Below are positions 4,608 to 10,199 of a stretch of 10,199 nt of DNA, one piece after another. The notes under the pieces are model-generated. The model was not told the DNA's origin. It saw only the letters and a list, made by a program, of their open reading frames with translations, and ran no database searches. The position numbers and the translations under genes are program-made. How positions within the stretch are numbered: position 1 is the first letter of the stretch; every line of letters starts with the position of its first letter. Source of the DNA: Proteobacteria bacterium UBA6921 (GTDB lineage Bacteria > Pseudomonadota > Gammaproteobacteria > SG8-11); NCBI GenBank assembly GCA_002450895.1, contig DKAR01000074.1, forward strand, positions 1-10,199, in the 5' to 3' direction.

Positions 4608-4979
4608 ATGCCTTGGTTCTACCGACAGGAAACCGGCGAGCTGACCCACGACAGCGGCAACGTAACGTCCGAATCCTATTCAGGACATGGGGTTGGACTG
4701 AATAACCCGGCCTATGAGTCGTGGAAAAACATTGGCCCAATCCCAAAGGGCTCCTGGCGGATCGGCGAAACCTACGATTCTAAGACCACTGGCCCGCACA
4801 CGATCAAATTAGAGCCTGTTGATATAGCCGTTACAAATCGAGCTGATTTCAGAATCCACGGAGACAATAAGGCAATGAACAAAACCGCTTCACACGGTTG
4901 CATTATTGCGCCGCGAACCGTGCGCGAACAAATCACAGCCGTGGCAGCAAGTGGTGATGACGTTTTGGTGGTGATCTAA
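4608..4979 (+). CDS. Tlde1/DUF2778-like L,D-transpeptidase-fold lysis-region enzyme (123 aa)
   Basis: The single domain has GPIPKG (43-48), RIHGD (82-86) and SHGCI (95-99). The last two are the His and the nucleophilic Cys (C98) motif of L,D-transpeptidase-fold enzymes. The overall pattern fits DUF2778/Tlde1, known from type VI secretion toxins that cut or exchange D-amino acids in peptidoglycan, and also found in phages. There is no signal peptide, so export would need a holin. It is the first gene after the late promoter and terminator and is followed by membrane genes of the lysis type, so a peptidoglycan-acting lysis role is likely. ATG 4608 has a G-rich ribosome site (AGGGGGG) 4 bases upstream. 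No other peptidoglycan enzyme is seen in the window. Confidence 0.75.
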   Translation: MPWFYRQETGELTHDSGNVTSESYSGHGVGLNNPAYESWKNIGPIPKGSWRIGETYDSKTTGPHTIKLEPVDIAVTNRADFRIHGDNKAMNKTASHGCIIAPRTVREQITAVAASGDDVLVVI

Positions 4980-4981
4980 AC

Positions 4982-5260
4982 GTGCGACTCTGGGAAGGCT
5001 TACAGCACGCAGTTGATAACGGATTCATACCGTTTGTTTTAGCCGCTGGGGAGCGGAGAGGCGTGAAAGTGAATCTATCTCAAATAATAAACGCGCTGGT
5101 GATTGCCGGAATCACGGCAGTAGCAACAAGCTTTGCAACGGTCAAAGTGATCGAGAACGAATTACAGAACCAGAAGGAACTAATACAGGACGCTCGGCAA
5201 CAGATGCGGGAATTGCGCAATCGAGTCGATAACTACCACATGCAGCGAGGCCAACAATGA
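4982..5260 (+). CDS. Membrane plus coiled-coil protein, i-spanin-like (92 aa)
   Basis: One hydrophobic segment (about residues 34-54, IINALVIAGITAVATSFATV) is followed by a highly charged heptad-like helix (about 57-84, ENELQNQKELIQDARQQMRELRNR). This is the layout of an inner-membrane spanin (Rz-like) subunit. The start is uncertain: GTG 4982 follows the previous stop by 2 bases, but GTG 5063, with GGAGAGG directly upstream, would give a compact 65-aa protein starting MKVNLSQ and removing a doubtful N-terminal extension. The stop overlaps the lipoprotein gene start (ATGA at 5257). A small holin or antiholin is the main alternative, because the coiled coil is shorter than in classical Rz. Confidence 0.6.
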   Translation: MRLWEGLQHAVDNGFIPFVLAAGERRGVKVNLSQIINALVIAGITAVATSFATVKVIENELQNQKELIQDARQQMRELRNRVDNYHMQRGQQ

Positions 5261-5457
5261 AAGAAACAATGATTTCTTTTTCTCTTGCTATGTCGATTTC
5301 CGCGTGCTCGATGTTCTCTGGCCTTACAGCCAAATCGAGCGAACAGGAATGTGTCGACACCCTAACCAAAGCCGTGAATGAATTCTGTCCGAAGATGAAG
5401 GACAACATTGACAAGGTGAACGCGGCGGCTGGTGGATTGAAGGCGCTCGGTCAGTGA
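5257..5457 (+). CDS. Small lipoprotein, o-spanin-like (66 aa)
   Basis: The N-terminus MKETMISFSLAMSISAC fits a short lipoprotein signal, with the lipobox I-S-A-C and C17 as the lipidated residue. The mature part, about 50 residues, has two more cysteines (QEC and EFC, about residues 31 and 44) and a helical C-terminus. With the membrane/coiled-coil gene directly upstream (ATGA overlap), a two-gene spanin complex linking the inner and outer membrane is the best fit. It is not proline-rich as many Rz1 proteins are. An internal ATG (5269) is an alternative start that keeps the lipobox. The stop overlaps the next start (GTGA). Confidence 0.58.
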   Translation: MKETMISFSLAMSISACSMFSGLTAKSSEQECVDTLTKAVNEFCPKMKDNIDKVNAAAGGLKALGQ

Positions 5458-5687
5458 ACTGGATTCGCTATTATCTATTCAAAGCCGTCATCGGCATTGT
5501 TGGTGGCGCAACGGCAATCGTTGGCTACCTATCAGACAAGCCGGACGTAATGACGATCACTGCGAATCAAGTCCCTTTCATGGTCTGGATTATGGCGGTG
5601 ATTGGATGCGGCACGGCGATTCTCAACGTGACCAAGCCGCCACGTGATCCCGAAGAATCAAAGCCCAATGACTCGCCGCAAGCCTAG
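5454..5687 (+). CDS. Two-TM holin-like protein (77 aa)
   Basis: The GTG start at 5454 overlaps the previous stop. Two hydrophobic segments (about residues 9-25, FKAVIGIVGGATAIVGYL, and 40-59, VPFMVWIMAVIGCGTAILNV) are separated by a short polar loop, and a charged hydrophilic tail (PPRDPEESKPND) ends the protein. Size and topology fit a class II holin, which forms inner-membrane lesions and releases or activates the lysis enzyme. No specific family is recognised. The other small membrane protein upstream could be a holin or antiholin instead. Confidence 0.6.
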   Translation: MNWIRYYLFKAVIGIVGGATAIVGYLSDKPDVMTITANQVPFMVWIMAVIGCGTAILNVTKPPRDPEESKPNDSPQA

Positions 5688-5726
5688 CGTCGGACTCAAA
5701 CAAAAAAATAGGCAAGAAAAGAAAGC

Positions 5727-6452
5727 ATGATCGTATTTCGTGGCCGGGCATTGAGTAACGGGTTAACCCTCAATACTAATTTTTCCACCTCGTTCTCTGG
5801 GACTGAAAACCCAATTAGTGAGGGCGGGATATGGCTCAACGGGCTCGCAGACGGAGCAGACTGGTCGAATGTGCAAAAAACTCCGGGATTGGCGTTCGGG
5901 GCGAGACTTGTCGATTCTGGCGGAGTTAACAGATATGCGGACGATATCGCGCTTCTAAAAACGTCCTACAGAGCCTTCAGTTCAGATCAATACATCCAGG
6001 GAACGATCTACAGAGCCAGCGGATACTATAACGCGACAGACAGCCATGAAATCGAGCTGCTTTTGCGCGGAGCAATGTCATCGGGTAGCGCGACATTCTA
6101 CGAAATCTTATGGGGTATCGCGACTGGTGGATCGCAAGCCTACATTGCCGTCGTTAAATGGCTTGGTCCGCTCGCGAGTTATACGGCGATCTATGACCCC
6201 GGAGCTGGGTCAATCGCACTTCCAACTACAGGCGATGTTCTCTATGCGTCAATCACTGGTACCGGAACAAGCGCGAGATTAACAGTTAAATTGAACGGAT
6301 CAAACGTGAGCGGACTATCGAGTTTTGATGTTTCGGTTGGCGGAACGGTTGCCACCTACGATAGCGGCCAACCCGGCATTGGATTCTGGCCGACTCCGGG
6401 ATCAACGCTGTCGAGTTATGGGTTTTCGTCGATCACGGCGGGGGATTTGTAA
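5727..6452 (+). CDS. Beta-sandwich (lectin/LamG-like) phage structural protein (241 aa)
   Basis: The protein is Gly/Ser/Thr/Tyr-rich with alternating strand pattern and no signal peptide. An opening FSTSFSGTENPISEGGIW, a middle IQGTIYRASGYYNATDSHEIELLLRG and a late LTVKLNGSNVSG fit a concanavalin-A-like jelly roll, as found in carbohydrate-binding parts of phage adhesins. Its role is probably a virion surface or tail-tip adhesin or fibre accessory. It follows the holin-like gene after a 39-bp A-rich gap and has a weak, A-rich ribosome site. Its TAA overlaps the next ATG (TAATG). The jelly-roll assignment is by pattern, not by search. Confidence 0.6.
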   Translation: MIVFRGRALSNGLTLNTNFSTSFSGTENPISEGGIWLNGLADGADWSNVQKTPGLAFGARLVDSGGVNRYADDIALLKTSYRAFSSDQYIQGTIYRASGYYNATDSHEIELLLRGAMSSGSATFYEILWGIATGGSQAYIAVVKWLGPLASYTAIYDPGAGSIALPTTGDVLYASITGTGTSARLTVKLNGSNVSGLSSFDVSVGGTVATYDSGQPGIGFWPTPGSTLSSYGFSSITAGDL

Positions 6453-7141
6453 TGACCTGGAGCATTGTCCAATCTAAGTCCGCATATTTTGATTCGTCGG
6501 GGAACACGGTCGCTGTAACGTTTGATTCCAACGTCACGTCGGGGAATCTGGTTGTTGGGTTTGTATGGGCGTGGTATCCAAATTCGCGCTATCCATCATC
6601 AGCAACAACAACCTATGACTCGATGGCGATTATCGGGACGCCCGACACATCCAATAAGGTGTGGGCGGCGCAAGTTACGGCGACTACTACAGGCGCTACC
6701 ACAGTCACATTTACGCTCGATGGCGCAAACGATTACCGCAGAGTATGGGCTGTAGAGCTTAGCGGGCACGATTCCGCGAGCCCAATTAGCGCCTACAACT
6801 TTGTTGTTGATACGGTTTACGGCACAGGCACCGATGGCGCGTCGGCGTCGATTACTTCGCCCACGGGGGGTCTTGTGTTGGCCATTATGTTTAATGGCAA
6901 CTCAACCACGATCCCAAGTGTCGGCACCTCCCATACGAATGTTTTAGGCAGCACATTTAGCGGTGACTCGTCGCGAATTGAGTATCGCGAAGTGGCGGGA
7001 TCAACCAATGCAACTTTTACGTTAGCAACCGGCGATAGCAGCGATATTTCTGTGCTGGCTCTAAATCCGGCAGGCGGCGGCGGCGGCGGCGGTTCCGTCC
7101 CGGTTTTCTATAATCATTTACAATCTCAGGGCATAGCTTAA
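6452..7141 (+). CDS. Beta-sandwich surface/fibre-like protein with poly-Gly linker (229 aa)
   Basis: Residues 1-206 match a recurrent beta-sandwich pattern: a start like VQSKSAYFDSSGNTVAVTF, NVTSGNLVVGFV, a central WAVELSGHDSASPIS (about 92-106) and an end ISVLALNPA. This pattern is common in secreted bacterial and phage surface proteins. A run of seven glycines (six GGC codons then GGT, 7073-7093) then links to a short C-terminal tail (SVPVFYNHLQSQGIA). The GGC run is a potential slippage site. It is coupled to both neighbours by TAATG overlaps. A virion adhesin or fibre component is inferred from context. Confidence 0.55.
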   Translation: MTWSIVQSKSAYFDSSGNTVAVTFDSNVTSGNLVVGFVWAWYPNSRYPSSATTTYDSMAIIGTPDTSNKVWAAQVTATTTGATTVTFTLDGANDYRRVWAVELSGHDSASPISAYNFVVDTVYGTGTDGASASITSPTGGLVLAIMFNGNSTTIPSVGTSHTNVLGSTFSGDSSRIEYREVAGSTNATFTLATGDSSDISVLALNPAGGGGGGGSVPVFYNHLQSQGIA

Positions 7142-8652
7142 TGCCGATTTACCTACGATATAACACAGCCTCGCAGGAAATCCCGCTCGGCTATTTTGTT
7201 GACAGCACCGATGGCAATACGGCGGAAACCGCGCTATCGATTGCGAACACCGATATCCAACTTTGGAAAACCGGCGCATCGACGCTCGCAAACAAAAACA
7301 GCGGCGGGGCAACGCACATCAGCGGCGGTATTTACTATTGTACGTTGGATGCGACGGACACCAACACGGTAGGCAGCATGGTGGTTTATTGTCACGTCTC
7401 GGGCGCGCTATCGACGCGCACGGAATGCGTTGTATTGCCCGCGCAAGTTTATGATTCGTTAATTGCCGGGTCTGATTTGCTGGATTGCAATGCTTCTCAA
7501 CTGGGCGGGACATCCCAAACCGGCCGAGATATCGGCACCAGCGTATTGCTATCGAGCGGCACGGGCACGGGGCAGATCAGTTTGTCTAGCGGATTGGTAA
7601 CGCTCGCGGGCGTTACCCACACCGGCGCAGTGATTCCAACGGTAACAACGCTTACGGGCCATACGGCGCAGACTGGCGATTGTTATGCCAGACTCGGGGC
7701 TCCGGCAGGCGCTTCGATGAGCGCAGATATTGCAGCTATCCAGGCCGATACCGACAATATCCAGACCCGTCTACCTACGGTGCTGGTCAGTGGTACAGCC
7801 GACAGCGGCTCGACAACCACGCTTGTCGATGCGGCTCGCACGGAATCCACTACGGACCATTGGCGCGGACAGGTGCTTGTAATCACGTCCGGCACTAATT
7901 CAGGGTTGGGTCGCCTGATTACCGGGTTCACTCCGGGGACCGATACCATTACGGTTAGCCCCGCATTCCCGGCAGCAATCAGTACCGATACCTACGAGAT
8001 TTGGCCAGCAAGCGACGCAATCCTTGCGCAGCTTACGCACACCAGCGCGGTTATTCCGACCGTCACGACGTTGACTGGACACACTGCGCAAACTGGCGAC
8101 ACTTATGCTCGTTTAGGCGCTCCGTCTGGTGCTTCGATTTCTGCTGATATTGCGGCGGCGAAATCAGATACGGCGGCGATTCTCGATGACACTGGCACTA
8201 GTGGCGTGGTCGTCGCTTCCGGTAGTAAGACAGGTTATTCACTAATAGCAACGACCGGACTAGGCAATCAGACCGCAAACATAACTGGAAGCCTATCTGG
8301 ATCAGTCGGAAGTGTTACAGGCGCTGTCGGTTCTGTCACGGGCAACGTTGGTGGAAACGTAACAGGTTCTATCGGTAGCCTTGCGACACAAGCTAAGGCT
8401 GACGTTAATGCGGAAGTTGTAGACACATTGAATACCGACACCTATGCCGAACCGGGCCAAGAAGCTCCGGGCGCAACCGTTTCGTTGGCCAAGAAGATTG
8501 GGTATCTCTATAAGGCGTTCCGCAACAAGATCACCCAAACATCGACAACGCTAAGCATTTACGACGATGCCGGAACAACGGTTGACCAGAAAGCCACGGT
8601 ATCAGACGACACCACGACCTATACCCGTGGCGAAATAGGTACAGGTCCCTAA
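7141..8652 (+). CDS. Modular phage fibre protein A (503 aa)
   Basis: The N-terminal module (about 1-130: NTASQEIPLGYFVDSTDG ... VVLPAQVYDSLIAGSD) is a beta-domain that recurs in environmental phage fibre proteins. A helical module follows twice (159-201 and 299-341: THTxAVIPTVTTLTGHTAQTGDxYARLGAPxGASxSADIA), likely a trimeric coiled-coil or neck. Between the copies lies a beta-domain (228-289, LVDAARTES ... TYEIWP). Next come ILDDTGTSGVVV, a Gly/Ser-Val-Thr-Gly repeat (380-416), and a C-terminal part beginning ADVNAEVVDTLN. The ending TVDQKATVSDDTTTYTRGEIGTGP is a pattern I recognise from phage fibre proteins. It is coupled to neighbours by TAATG. The function is inferred as a host-adhesion or fibre structural protein. 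Confidence 0.65.
   Translation: MPIYLRYNTASQEIPLGYFVDSTDGNTAETALSIANTDIQLWKTGASTLANKNSGGATHISGGIYYCTLDATDTNTVGSMVVYCHVSGALSTRTECVVLPAQVYDSLIAGSDLLDCNASQLGGTSQTGRDIGTSVLLSSGTGTGQISLSSGLVTLAGVTHTGAVIPTVTTLTGHTAQTGDCYARLGAPAGASMSADIAAIQADTDNIQTRLPTVLVSGTADSGSTTTLVDAARTESTTDHWRGQVLVITSGTNSGLGRLITGFTPGTDTITVSPAFPAAISTDTYEIWPASDAILAQLTHTSAVIPTVTTLTGHTAQTGDTYARLGAPSGASISADIAAAKSDTAAILDDTGTSGVVVASGSKTGYSLIATTGLGNQTANITGSLSGSVGSVTGAVGSVTGNVGGNVTGSIGSLATQAKADVNAEVVDTLNTDTYAEPGQEAPGATVSLAKKIGYLYKAFRNKITQTSTTLSIYDDAGTTVDQKATVSDDTTTYTRGEIGTGP
7615..7743 (+). repeat. Fibre module copy 1 (residues 159-201 of fibre A)
   Basis: The 43-residue unit beginning THTGAVIPTVTT is repeated at 8035-8163 with only a few amino-acid changes but many synonymous codon differences. 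The core TGDxYARLGAPxGAS recurs in the next fibre gene at 9131. Confidence 0.85.
8035..8163 (+). repeat. Fibre module copy 2 (residues 299-341 of fibre A)
   Basis: This is the second copy of the THTxAVIPTVTT unit. It continues into ILDDTGTSGVVV and KTGYSL (to about 8258), an extension also present in fibre B at 9131-9300 but not after copy 1. Confidence 0.85.
8278..8388 (+). repeat. Gly-Ser-Val-Thr-Gly protein repeat in fibre A
   Basis: This codes for NITGSLSGSVGSVTG then AVGSVTGNVGGNVTG and SIGSL, a near-pentapeptide G-x-V-x-G periodicity (residues 380-416). Such repeats suggest a beta-helix or extended trimeric shaft. They are common in phage fibres. Confidence 0.7.
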
Positions 8653-8861
8653 TGGCTGACCTTGATACGCGATCAAAGCGCGCAAGTTCTGTGGGGATTG
8701 TTTCGGCTTCTACGCTTTCGCTAGTACTTCCTGATGGCACGATTGACCAAGGCGATAGGCAGCATATTGCTTTTAGCTATAGCGGAATAAGTTCAGGCGC
8801 AGGCCCGTCTTTTGTTTCGGCGTGGGCGATTAACTCAAACTTTTTGGTGCATGCGCAATGA
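8652..8861 (+). CDS. Small structural-operon protein (69 aa)
   Basis: A short protein starts MADLDTRSKRASSVGI, followed by LVLPDGTIDQGDRQHIAFSYSGI. I recognise this start as typical of a small protein in many tailed-phage structural operons, of unknown role. It has no signal or membrane segment; the C-terminus (FVSAWAINSNFLVHA) is mildly hydrophobic. It is coupled on both sides: TAATG with fibre A upstream and ATGA with fibre B downstream. It may be a small virion or assembly component. Confidence 0.6.
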   Translation: MADLDTRSKRASSVGIVSASTLSLVLPDGTIDQGDRQHIAFSYSGISSGAGPSFVSAWAINSNFLVHAQ

Positions 8862-10051
8862 AAAAAAATACAGCTTCGCAAACCATTGGTGCTCAACTTG
8901 TGAGCGCAACTGATGGCAGCGCATTTACTGGGTCGGTGACAGTTTATGTTACGGGTGACGCCGGAACACAGGCCGTTGGCTCAGTCGGTTCTGGTGCATG
9001 TACTCATGAAGGTAACGGCTATCACACCTACGCGCCTGCCCAAGCCGAAACGAATTATGATCTTATTGCGTTTACCTTTATTGGCTCAGGCGCTGTTCCA
9101 GCAACGGTGCAGGTATTTACATCGTACCCGCAAACAGGCGACAACTACGCGCGGCTTGGGGCTCCGGCTGGGGCTTCGATTGCTGCGGATATTGCGACCG
9201 TTGACACCGTTGTCGATGCGATCCTTGATGACACAGGGACAAGCGGAGTAATTGTCGTTACGAATAACGATAAAACGGGATACCGTTTGTCATCGACTGG
9301 CGTGGATGATATTTGGGACGAAGCAACCGCGGGCCATGTCACGGCAGGAACGACGGCCGTTGCGTTGACTGACATTCTTGCTGATACAGCGGACATGCAG
9401 CCGAAATTGGGTTCACCCGCCGGCGCATCGCTCAGCGCCGATATTGCGACGATTGATGCCAATGTGGATGCAATCCTTGTCGATACCGGAACCACACTAC
9501 AGGCCGACATTACTGCCATTTTGGCCGATACCGCCGACATGCAACCAAAACTAGGCACCCCGGCAGGTGCAAGCATCTCGGCAGATATCGCAACGATTGA
9601 TGCCAATGTGGATGCAATCTTGGTTGATACAGCAGAAATCGGCGCGGCAGGCGCGGGTCTTTCGGCGATTCCGTGGAACGCGGCATGGGATGCCGAAGTG
9701 CAGAGCGAATGCACCGACGCATTGAACGCATACGATCCTCCGACGAACGCAGAAATGGAGGCGCGCACGCCCACTGCTGCTCAGCTTGCTTACATTACAA
9801 GCAATGCGGCAGACGGTGTACCGGTGACTTTCTCTGGCGGAACGACCACGACCGCGGTGCTCGCGCTTGTAGACGGATCAACAGCTAGTAGTACGGATGA
9901 TTTCTACAACGGCCGAATCCTAGTGTTCAACAGCGGCACGCTCGACATGCAGGTCACGGACATCACCGATTATGTGGGCAGCACCAAGACTGCCACGATT
10001 ACGGCCGTCACCACTGCGGTTACGTCCAGCCATACTGCGAATCTGAAGTAA
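8858..10051 (+). CDS. Modular phage fibre protein B, paralogue of fibre A (397 aa)
   Basis: The N-terminal module begins KKNTASQTIGAQLVSATDG, alignable with the NTASQ...TDG start of fibre A. Residues 92-148 (QTGDNYARLGAPAGAS ... ILDDTGTSGVIV ... KTGYRL) match fibre A copy 2 plus its extension. A 48-residue tandem repeat follows (two units from ILADTADMQPKLG, 173-220 and 221 on). Then comes IPWNAAWDAEVQSE, PPTNAEMEART and a C-terminal beta-domain (337-397, LVDGSTASSTDDFYNGRILV) resembling the 228-289 domain of fibre A. The coiled-coil repeats suggest a trimeric shaft. It likely sits on the tail or capsid as an adhesion fibre, inferred from modules and context. The TAA overlaps the next ATG. 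Confidence 0.65.
   Translation: MKKNTASQTIGAQLVSATDGSAFTGSVTVYVTGDAGTQAVGSVGSGACTHEGNGYHTYAPAQAETNYDLIAFTFIGSGAVPATVQVFTSYPQTGDNYARLGAPAGASIAADIATVDTVVDAILDDTGTSGVIVVTNNDKTGYRLSSTGVDDIWDEATAGHVTAGTTAVALTDILADTADMQPKLGSPAGASLSADIATIDANVDAILVDTGTTLQADITAILADTADMQPKLGTPAGASISADIATIDANVDAILVDTAEIGAAGAGLSAIPWNAAWDAEVQSECTDALNAYDPPTNAEMEARTPTAAQLAYITSNAADGVPVTFSGGTTTTAVLALVDGSTASSTDDFYNGRILVFNSGTLDMQVTDITDYVGSTKTATITAVTTAVTSSHTANLK
9131..9300 (+). repeat. Fibre module copy 3, shared with fibre A
   Basis: This encodes QTGDNYARLGAPAGAS and, further on, DDTGTSGVIV and KTGYRL. It corresponds in order to 8089-8258 in fibre A. The codons differ much more than the amino acids, so the duplication is old or the two copies came from different sources. 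Confidence 0.75.
9374..9640 (+). repeat. 144-bp tandem repeat in fibre B
   Basis: Two units start at 9374 and 9518, exactly 144 bp (48 codons) apart. Each encodes ILADTADMQPKLGxPAGAS, then ADIATIDANVDAILVDT. A 25-base block is identical in both (9451-9475 and 9595-9619), while the rest differs at synonymous sites. This points to a later exchange or duplication of that block. Confidence 0.85.
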
Positions 10052-10199
10052 TGGCGCTGTCAGGCAATCAACTCACCCGTATCGGAGATATGGGCACGCC
10101 AGGGCGTGCGTACGCAGGATTCGCGGCAAAGAATTCGTCGGCTATCGTGCTGAGCGCGTTGGAATACATCGCACCAGTGAATCGCGCGCACTACACGAT
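10051..10199 (+). CDS. Partial structural-operon protein, N-terminus only
   Basis: An open frame begins at ATG 10051 inside the previous stop (TAATG, the same junction as at 6452, 7141 and 8652) and runs off the window after 49 codons. It reads MALSGNQLTRIGDMGTPG, then AYAGFAAKNSSAIVLSALEY. Gly/Ala-rich, without signal or membrane segment. The family is unclear; it is probably another virion-associated protein of the same operon. Confidence 0.6.
   Translation, partial: MALSGNQLTRIGDMGTPGRAYAGFAAKNSSAIVLSALEYIAPVNRAHYT

Noticed and set aside
7073..7093. Programmed frameshift at the GGC run
   Set aside because: The repeat is a three-base unit, so slippage changes glycine number rather than frame. 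No alternate-frame product is suggested.
7615..9640. CRISPR array or diversity-generating retroelement
   Set aside because: The repeats are long, diverged, in frame and inside fibre genes, with no spacer layout. No reverse transcriptase or template repeat is present.
9145..9774. 209-aa reverse-strand open frame over fibre B
   Set aside because: It mirrors the repeats of fibre B, and its Ala/Ser/Ile-rich repeats are a by-product of the sense-strand modules.

Overview
The window is a segment of a tailed double-stranded DNA bacteriophage or prophage. Every supportable gene lies on the + strand. The genes are tightly packed, with many ATGA, GTGA and TAATG stop/start overlaps, and they follow phage module order: small regulators, DNA modification, replication, lysis, then fibre/adhesin-like structural genes. 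Signs of a Gram-negative, probably proteobacterial, host are a candidate spanin pair, an L,D-transpeptidase-like (DUF2778/Tlde1-like) lysis-region enzyme and sigma70-type promoters. No integrase, terminase, portal or capsid gene is in the window, so a lytic or temperate lifestyle cannot be decided.

Region by region. 42-589 holds three small early genes: a 38-aa membrane peptide, an HTH_39-type DNA-binding protein and a Cro-like HTH protein. 615-2266 is an AT-rich pair: a ParB-N/MT-A70 adenine methyltransferase fusion, then a PD-(D/E)XK-nuclease-like protein that starts inside its stop codon. 2267-2443 is non-coding, but it holds a good promoter whose predicted start falls at the first base of a strongly structured leader RNA with pseudoknot topology. 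An extension of the leader's main stem can cover the ribosome-binding site of the next gene. 2444-4453 is a replication operon: an O-like replication protein, a CHC2-type zinc-finger primase-like protein and a DnaB-like RecA-fold helicase. Inside the O-like gene is an apparent origin laid out like lambda ori: four CTAGC repeats at helical pitch, a 27-base pure purine run and an inverted repeat.

4454-4607 is a second control region: a strong extended -10 promoter followed about 50 bp later by a perfect intrinsic terminator. This resembles the lambda pR'/tR' late-gene switch. 4608-5687 is a lysis cassette: the transpeptidase-like enzyme, a membrane/coiled-coil protein (i-spanin-like), a small lipoprotein (o-spanin-like) and a two-TM holin-like protein. 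From 5727 to the end, six structural-type genes joined by overlaps encode beta-sandwich and fibre proteins. Two of them (7141-8652 and 8858-10051) are paralogues sharing rearranged modules. The last gene runs off the window.

The observations most worth follow-up are the promoter-linked pseudoknot leader, the gene-internal iteron origin, the promoter-terminator late switch and the methyltransferase/nuclease-like pair. Names rest on motif and family recognition by eye; no database search was run.
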